Assembly: GCA_002007465.1 (NCBI GenBank)
Contig: LNAC01000758.1
Span: 64,096 to 128,095, forward strand
Direction: 5' to 3'
From: Ailurus styani
Taxonomy: Eukaryota; Chordata; Mammalia; Carnivora; Ailuridae
DNA: 64,000 bases
A model generated the notes under the pieces. It ran no database searches, was not told the origin of the DNA, and saw nothing but the letters and a program-made list of their open reading frames with translations. This document shows positions 57,901 through 64,000 of the stretch, in pieces; the stretch's first letter is position 1; every line of letters starts with the position of its first letter. A program made the translations under genes and the position numbers.

Positions 57901-59883
57901 GAGAAGTAAAAAATGTTATCGTCCAATATATATCTATTGTCTCACTAGAATCTTCCAAGATGTCTTGATATCTGTGATTTCCGTGTTTCGTGCTGTAGTC
58001 AGCAAAGCTTCCATGCCTGTGTATGTCTTCTGTTTTTCTTTTTTATCCTCAATACAAGGTGCATGACTTTCCTCTTTGAAAGTAGTATGCTTGAATGAAT
58101 TTCCAGACTTTTCTCTGATATGTCATGGAACATGAGGACATAGAGTCACCATTCTAACAGTGCATACCTTCTGGGTAATTCAGAGGAAATAACTGGGAAG
58201 GAAATTAAATCCACCTGATCCATTTTTAGTGGCACTCTAAAGACAAAATAGATGTTGGGCCTTAGGCTGAGCCTGCTATTTTTGTTGAGTTTTTTTTCTT
58301 TTGAGTTCCTTGGGTATGGAGAAAAGCATGCCATAAAGATTGGTGGCTTTCAATTAGTTACAGGACAAGATAGATTTTTACTTTTTGAAGCCAATGGCTT
58401 TAGAGTCTTGCTTTTACTTTGAGCCAACAACAACAACAGAAAATTTAAAAGATATGATCTGGAAACCTAAATAACATTTTTTTTTTGGTTGGACTTGGAA
58501 GAAATTTTTCAACTCATTATTCAGAAGAATAAAGTAATCATTGGAGGATTTATAACCTATCTAATAGAGCATCAGTTTCCTTAGAGCTACCAGGAGACCT
58601 ACTAGCAACTATGTTCATGACCCAAACCTCTCAGTATGTAACTCCTTCCCTCTTATATTTAGCAAAGTAGAAAACACATTGGAGGAAATCAAACTGACCT
58701 TAATCTAAGCGCCAAGTCTGGTTCTGATTGCCATCAATTTATGCCTAAGCACCGACCCATGTTTCTTTTCAACTCTGCTTTCTTCATGGGATCTACAGTT
58801 CCCTAACTCCTCCTTCTTTCTTGGCATACTGCAGTTCCTTCCCAAGTCCCTGATATTTCCACTGAGGGTCACTGTATTTATTCAGTGCCAATAACTGAGG
58901 AATAAATTCTTACATGTTGGGTAGGATCTTCACTATTGTTTTGCAAATTAGCCAACTGAAACAAAATAGTGATAATGTGTTATTATGGTTAAGGTTAATA
59001 CGCTGCTGATTACCTCTAGAGGATACAATTAGAGACACATTATTTAAAAGCCCTATTTTGTTGAGCTAACTGATAAATGAGCAAAATATTTATGCGCATG
59101 GTGTGTTAACATGAGTATGGAGTTTTGAGCCAGGTTGAACTAGTTCAGTTTGTTTCTCACTCTTCTGTCTTCTCCTCCCAAAGTCAGCTTCATCCTGAGT
59201 TCTGGTCCTTGTTTTGTTGTACACCATGTGCCATTTATAATCCACAAGATATCCAGAAAGTTGCTTTACCTTATTGAGAATCAGTCAACTTAGTTTCATA
59301 GTTTGATAGTGTCCACCTGCTCATTGCTTATAGGAGAGTTTGCTATTTAAAAGATTTCTTCTCCATCTTGGATCATGGGTGATAATTTTCCTATATTCTC
59401 ATATGCCATTTATAAAAGATAAATTTAACTCCTTGCCCCTAGAAACAAGGTTTACTAGCCTTAACCAAAATGATACTTTTGCCATAAGAATTCTCTCTAT
59501 TAGTTATAGTCAAGGCATGACTTGTAAGCTGTCCTGTGCTTCCTTAGACTTTACATTGCACAGCCATTCACAGATCTGTTCTTTGCAAATGCAACACTGT
59601 AATGGACAGATACCTGTCTTCCAAGTGAAGAATGCATTCTTTAATTCCTTCCAAAATAATAACTTTAGATATTTTATAAATCCCATTTTATAGCTACTGA
59701 AAAACTGGCTGAACATTTCCCCATTCAAAATTGTCAGTGACTCTAACTGGATGTTTTGAATATGCAATGCCATTGTTGATCTAGTAATTAACAAGCAAAG
59801 AATTTAAAATCTATGAATGTAAAATGTTAAAAGTGAACATATCTGGCATTGAGTACTACAAGGCATTGGCAGACAAGGGTTTG

Positions 59884-59885
<2 letters not shown>
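57901..59885. other. gene-free stretch
   Basis: No gene or named repeat is recognised. The overlapping frames at 59340-59794 on opposite strands have no recognisable domain and are probably chance. Confidence 0.4.

Positions 59886-59929
<44 letters not shown>
59886..59929. repeat. (TA)n microsatellite
   Basis: About 22 perfect TA units. Such tracts are commonly polymorphic. Confidence 0.97.
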
Positions 59930-59931
<2 letters not shown>

Positions 59932-61508
59932 CTTAACAGTAGAGTAACTGTCAATTTGGGTTCCTCATTGTGTGGGAAAATTAGGTATCCTAGGAAGTTC
60001 TAGAAGAAAATTTCATGTCAAATTATTTGAGTATTTCCCTTTCTTTGACCTGAGGGAAGCCCATTTCTGTGGTAAAATGGATGTTGTGAATGCCTCCCTA
60101 TGCAATCCATTCTACCCTTTCAGTTTTTCTAACAGTGCACACATTTCCCTTCAAGTCTTCTTCTTCGTCAAGCAGCCACTATATTTCTGGAGGTGGGCTT
60201 GATACCTAAAACCAATCAACATGTCCATATTCCCCAGGAAAGTGATTGGCATATGACCTGATCCAATTAGGGAGGTCCTAGGAACTCTTGATTATTATTA
60301 TGAGGCAGAAAAACTACCTTTTCTATCAGCAACAGAGGAAAGAATATGAAGCTCCAATCACCCCTAGAAAAACACTCAAAGCACCATAGGGGCCAACCTT
60401 TGAATAAACAAATATGGGGGAAGTCAGAAAAGATATCAAACAGAAACTGAGTTCTTTATGGTTTTTTGAGCCTCTGGACCAACCTACTTTGAAGTATACT
60501 AGAGTTCTGGAATTCTAGCTGGAATCTCCTTTAAATTGCCTTGTATCTGGGCACATTTCCTGGGGCAAAAGATAAAGCCTTAGGTGTATATGTGCTTATG
60601 CATGTGTGTAAGGGATGTTAGGGAACAGGACAGATGTGAAGTTTATACATGAAACAGGATCTTCTATGTCTATACTCCCATGATTTAGTAGGAATCAGTT
60701 GGAAAAATTAAAGTGATTCATCAGCAACTTAAATACTTCCTGGATTGGGAAATCACATAGCATGCTTCTCCTGTAAGTTTCCACACGAAGAATAAGAATG
60801 AACCCTCAGAATAGCATACAGAATTTTCTAAATCACTAAAATGGTACTATGTACTCAATCATCATATAATTCTGATGAACATATATGACATCAGCAATTA
60901 TAGTCTTTATTGAAATTTTACTTATAAAAATAAGCAATGGGAAAGGCCCACACTTTGAAGCTGACCCATGGCTCTGGATACAGCTGACTTGTCTTCATTC
61001 ATATGGTTTTAGTGTTTTATAACAACAGTGGCAACATCTGGTTTAAGACTTGACCTGGCTCTAATATACTTTCTTTGGAAAGATATAGGAATAATAAGAT
61101 CTAGACAGTAATTTTAGCATAATAATCACCAATTTTGGAAAGCCTCTGGTGACTTCTCAGTAGGTCAATTTCCTCTAACATTTGTTATTCTAGTGCTATG
61201 TACCACTGTTTCTGAGCATATGTTTTATATAATTGTGGGAATAATTGGTTAATGCCTATTTTATTAGCTAATTTCTTATCCCCAAAAGGTACAGACCATT
61301 GTCTAGAAATACTCACTATTGCATTCCCAAATCTTAGCACATGTATATCACTTAGTAGGAGACAAATATCAAATGGAGAGAGGGAAAACTTAGAGTAGAA
61401 GATAGTCAAATGATCAGTGACCAAAGGAAAAAGTCAAGTGATATCCCCATACTTGGAATTCTGAGTTACTTTTGTTTGATAATCGTTGCAACAACTAAGA
61501 ATGTAAGA
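59930..61508. other. gene-free stretch
   Basis: No gene recognised. Part of 60050-60480 has more balanced composition and may be an old repeat, but I cannot name it. Confidence 0.4.
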
Positions 61509-61519
61509 GAATATATTTT

Positions 61520-61749
61520 ATTTATTCATTTATTTTTAAAGTTATTTTTGTTTATTTGAGGAAGAGAAAGAGAGAGAGTGGGTGAGAGAGCCGAGGGAGG
61601 GGCAGAGCGAGAGGGAGAGAAAAAAGTCCCAAGCCAACTCTGAGCTGGGCATGGAGCCAATGCAGGGCTCCATCTTAGGACCCTGAGATCATGATCTGAG
61701 CCAAAATCAAGAGTTGGATGTTTAGCCTACTGAGTAACCCAGGCACCCC
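61520..61749 (-). mobile_element. Can-SINE, older type, minus, with target-site duplication
   Basis: 'tttttaaagttatttttgtt', GA-rich tract, 'gagggaggggcagagcgag', inverted head 'gagtaacccaggcacccct'. The flank gaatatatttt occurs at 61509-61519 and 61755-61765. Confidence 0.92.
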
Positions 61750-61765
61750 TCAAGGAATATATTTT

Positions 61766-62548
61766 GATTAACTACCTAGGTACAATTCGGAGTCAGTAAA
61801 CACATTCTGTTAATCTGTTAAAAAATTTTAAAACATAATTTCGTGTGGATTTCATCATGTGTGAATCACTTCAAATATTAGCTCCAGATGGTACAGTCTC
61901 AAAGGTTTCATATTTACACACGGTTCAATATTCTCTTCCAAATCAAATGTGAAAGTCGCATTTCATGCAATAACCCAGAAAGCCCTGAAACTGATCAAAG
62001 GTGTTACAGTCCTAAACTTTAGAGACTACTAGGCCCTTCGTTGGTTCTTTCAGGATGCAAAAGGCCCCGAATTCTCTTGCGTATTTCATCCATCCTGTGG
62101 AGGTATTCAGGCATTCTCCCTCTCCCACTTTCCTACTTTCCCTCTTTCTCCTTTCCCTCCCTCTCTCCTAGCAAAAGTCAAAACTAAATAATGGGTTGTT
62201 TGAAAAAGGTTTTCTCATGCTAATCCTTTATTTACTGACTCCACACAAAGAGAGAGAGGAGGCAGAGAGGAAAGAAAAATGTGAAATGAGTTTTGTAATC
62301 TGATCAGCAGTAATCAAAAAATGTTTCCTTTTTCTTTGAATTAAAACTTACCATTCTTGTTTGTGTGTCTTAAGAATGTTCTCATGATGATGACCATCTA
62401 TATGTGTGAGCAGGGCTTGAAAAGAACTAATTATTGTTCAGTGTACCTAACAACACTGTGGTCTGCTTTGTGATGTGAGGCAGTAGTTAATGTTTTCTAC
62501 AACCTTCTCCTGTGCAGTTCTGCTTCTTAGGGATTTAGAAAGTCCACT
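61766..62548. other. gene-free stretch
   Basis: Contains a pyrimidine-rich run at about 62116-62170. No gene recognised. Confidence 0.4.
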
Positions 62549-62557
62549 CTTTGTTAA

Positions 62558-62602
62558 AAGAAAGAGGAAGAAAGAAAGAAGAGAAAAGAAAGAAAGAAAA
62601 GG
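62558..62602. repeat. (GAAA)n-type purine tract
   Basis: GAAA/GGAA units. The Lys-Arg-Glu-rich open frame across it (62490-62741) runs on into a SINE and is not a gene. Confidence 0.85.
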
Positions 62603-62718
62603 TGTTGCCAGTTCCTTACACTCTCATGCCAGATTCTCTGGCTACTACTCTCTGTCTCTCAATGCAGATACAGCTACACTGCATTATTGGAAGATGAATT
62701 TTAAAATGTCCTCTTGGG

Positions 62719-62934
62719 ATGGTGCCTGGGTGGCTCAGTAGTTAAATGTGTGCCTTCAGGTCAGATCATGATCCCAGGGATCTGTCATTTCGCCTGGCAT
62801 CAGGCTACCTGCTCCATGGGGAGCCTGCTTCTCCCTCTCCCTCTGCCCGCTCTTCCCCCGCTTGTTCTGTCTCTCTCTGTCAAATAAATAAATAAGATCT
62901 TTAAAAACAAAAAAAAAATTAAAAATAAAAAACA
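62719..62934 (+). mobile_element. Can-SINE, plus, with target-site duplication
   Basis: 'ggatggtgcctgggtggctc', body with 'gatcatgatcccagggatc', CT-rich tract, AAATAAATAAATAAGATCTT and a long A-rich tail. The flank taaaatgtcctcttgg (62702-62717) recurs as taaaatatcctcttgg (62935-62950), one mismatch in 16. Confidence 0.95.
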
Positions 62935-62950
62935 TAAAATATCCTCTTGG

Positions 62951-64000
62951 TCTACATTTTACCTTAGCCAGTAACTGTCATTACTATTATGTGAAGATTC
63001 TCAGCGCAGATTTTTGTTGAATTGTTGCTTTTACATTTGAATCAAGTGGTTAACTCATTTAGATTTATTGGTATATTTCATAGGTTTTATCCTTACTCTG
63101 TTACATATTTTAATTTTGAATTTCATGTTTCTTTGTTGCTTCTTTTTCTCTGTTTTAATTTAAATTAGAAGAAATAGAGACTTATTTTCTTCAAATAATG
63201 GAGGAAATTTATTAACACTAGGTAAGGTGATCTGATATATCAAAGCAGAGATACATCAAAGATATATCAAAGTTCTGAGAACTATAAGGGAGAGGGATCT
63301 TGAGAATGATCATCTGCATTCAGGGCAATTCTGAGAGTTCAGAATTTTATGATTCTTCACCTTAGGGTTCCAACACCTATAGAATTAAATAAAAAGGAAT
63401 TTTCCCCTTTAACCTGTCATGTTTCCATAATAATCTTCTTAAGTGTCAGTTTTCCTATTTTTGCTTCCCTTTGCATTATCTATGGGGCTAATACTTTCCA
63501 TTCTGATCAACTCAGCTAATTACTGTCCTCAAAATTTTTGCTCCATTCCTAATCATGGATAACTGGCCTGCCTGTGGATTGACTTCTTTTCTGCCAAGCC
63601 CTCATTCTTCATTCAAAGTGCATAGGAAGGTCAATGTCACATGACTCCCTTATGTTCTCTCAGAGAAGATTGTAAAAAGGGCTGTTTTTCATGTTTTTCT
63701 TGTACTGAACTTCAGTATGATTGACATATGTAGCATAACAGTCTTTGAATTTAGCATTTAAACCTTGTATTCATGTACACAATTGTCATATGAAATAATC
63801 TAACAAATGAAAACCCACAGAGGTATATATTCTGATTTGTTTAAGTTATAGGTTAAATGCTATAACTCAAATTTCTGTTGGCTTTAAAGAGATGGAAGTT
63901 TATATTCTTATGTAAAACCTGATTTGCTACTCTGTCTCTTTCTGTATCCTCCTTCTTCATTTTCTCTTTTTTCTTATTGTGAAGTATGTTCCTTCATCAT
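62951..64000. other. gene-free AT-rich end of window
   Basis: No gene, RNA or confidently named repeat. A weak L1-like phrase ('cttcagtatgattgacatat') near 63710 is too short to call. Confidence 0.4.

Noticed and set aside
59340..59794. 117- and 94-codon frames on opposite strands
   Set aside because: Neither has a domain, a credible start context, or composition different from AT-rich background.

Overview
This window looks like AT-rich, gene-poor nuclear DNA (intergenic or deep intronic) from a mammal of the order Carnivora. The main evidence is the repeat content. Many tRNA-derived Can-SINEs are present in both orientations. Their heads read GGGGCGCCTGGGTGGCTCAG or close to it, and their tails carry CT-rich runs, AAATAAATAAATAAAATCTT and poly(A). 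Several copies have the 'CCTCTGCCTTCGGCTCAGG' body and the 'TGCCTACTTGTGATCTCT' stretch that I associate with mustelid-type SINEs. Family level (Mustelidae) is therefore an inference, while Carnivora is well supported. I found no tRNA, rRNA or CRISPR array, no bacterial gene, and no functional multi-exon gene I can defend.

Layout. 1-10 kb: a coding-like but broken minus-strand stretch (421-735), an old L1 relic split by a SINE and flanked by ~40-bp direct repeats (2017-3115), clustered SINEs and simple repeats. 10-20 kb: a long CTTT-type microsatellite, two antisense L1 3' ends (12530-13250, 18630-19384), MIR and SINE copies. 20-26.7 kb: SINEs, an AT-rich tract, a MaLR solo-LTR-like element (21798-22183), a degenerate TTAGGG-like patch and a one-base N flanked by a ~115-bp duplication that is probably an assembly artefact. 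26.7-30.8 kb: an L1 nest in which a 5'-inverted (twin-primed) L1 is interrupted by a second L1, itself interrupted by a third. 31-39 kb: mostly unique DNA, an MLT1-type LTR (35699-36149), a SINE and an L1 piece.

39.4-40.0 kb: the only clear gene-derived object, an intronless retrocopy of PCBD2 (pterin-4a-carbinolamine dehydratase 2 / DCoH2) on the minus strand. It has a poly(A) tail and target-site duplication. A 130-codon frame of the parent's length is uninterrupted, but it begins with ACG where the parent has ATG. It lies in the 3' tail of a MIR.

40.3-64 kb: a diverged L1 relic containing two SINEs and a repeated internal segment, further SINEs, L2 and MIR relics, a hAT/MER5-like fragment, an old sense L1 3' end (54500-55370), a TA microsatellite and a TAGTATAGAC minisatellite. 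The stretch 48.5-51.4 kb is the longest region without recognisable transposons.

No set of genes here acts together. The biology visible is LINE-1 activity: L1 copies inserting into each other, and L1 machinery mobilising SINEs and one cellular mRNA. I do not see a new coding system, and the evidence does not support claiming one. Element boundaries are by eye and may be off by several bases. All family names come from memory of consensus sequences, not from a search.
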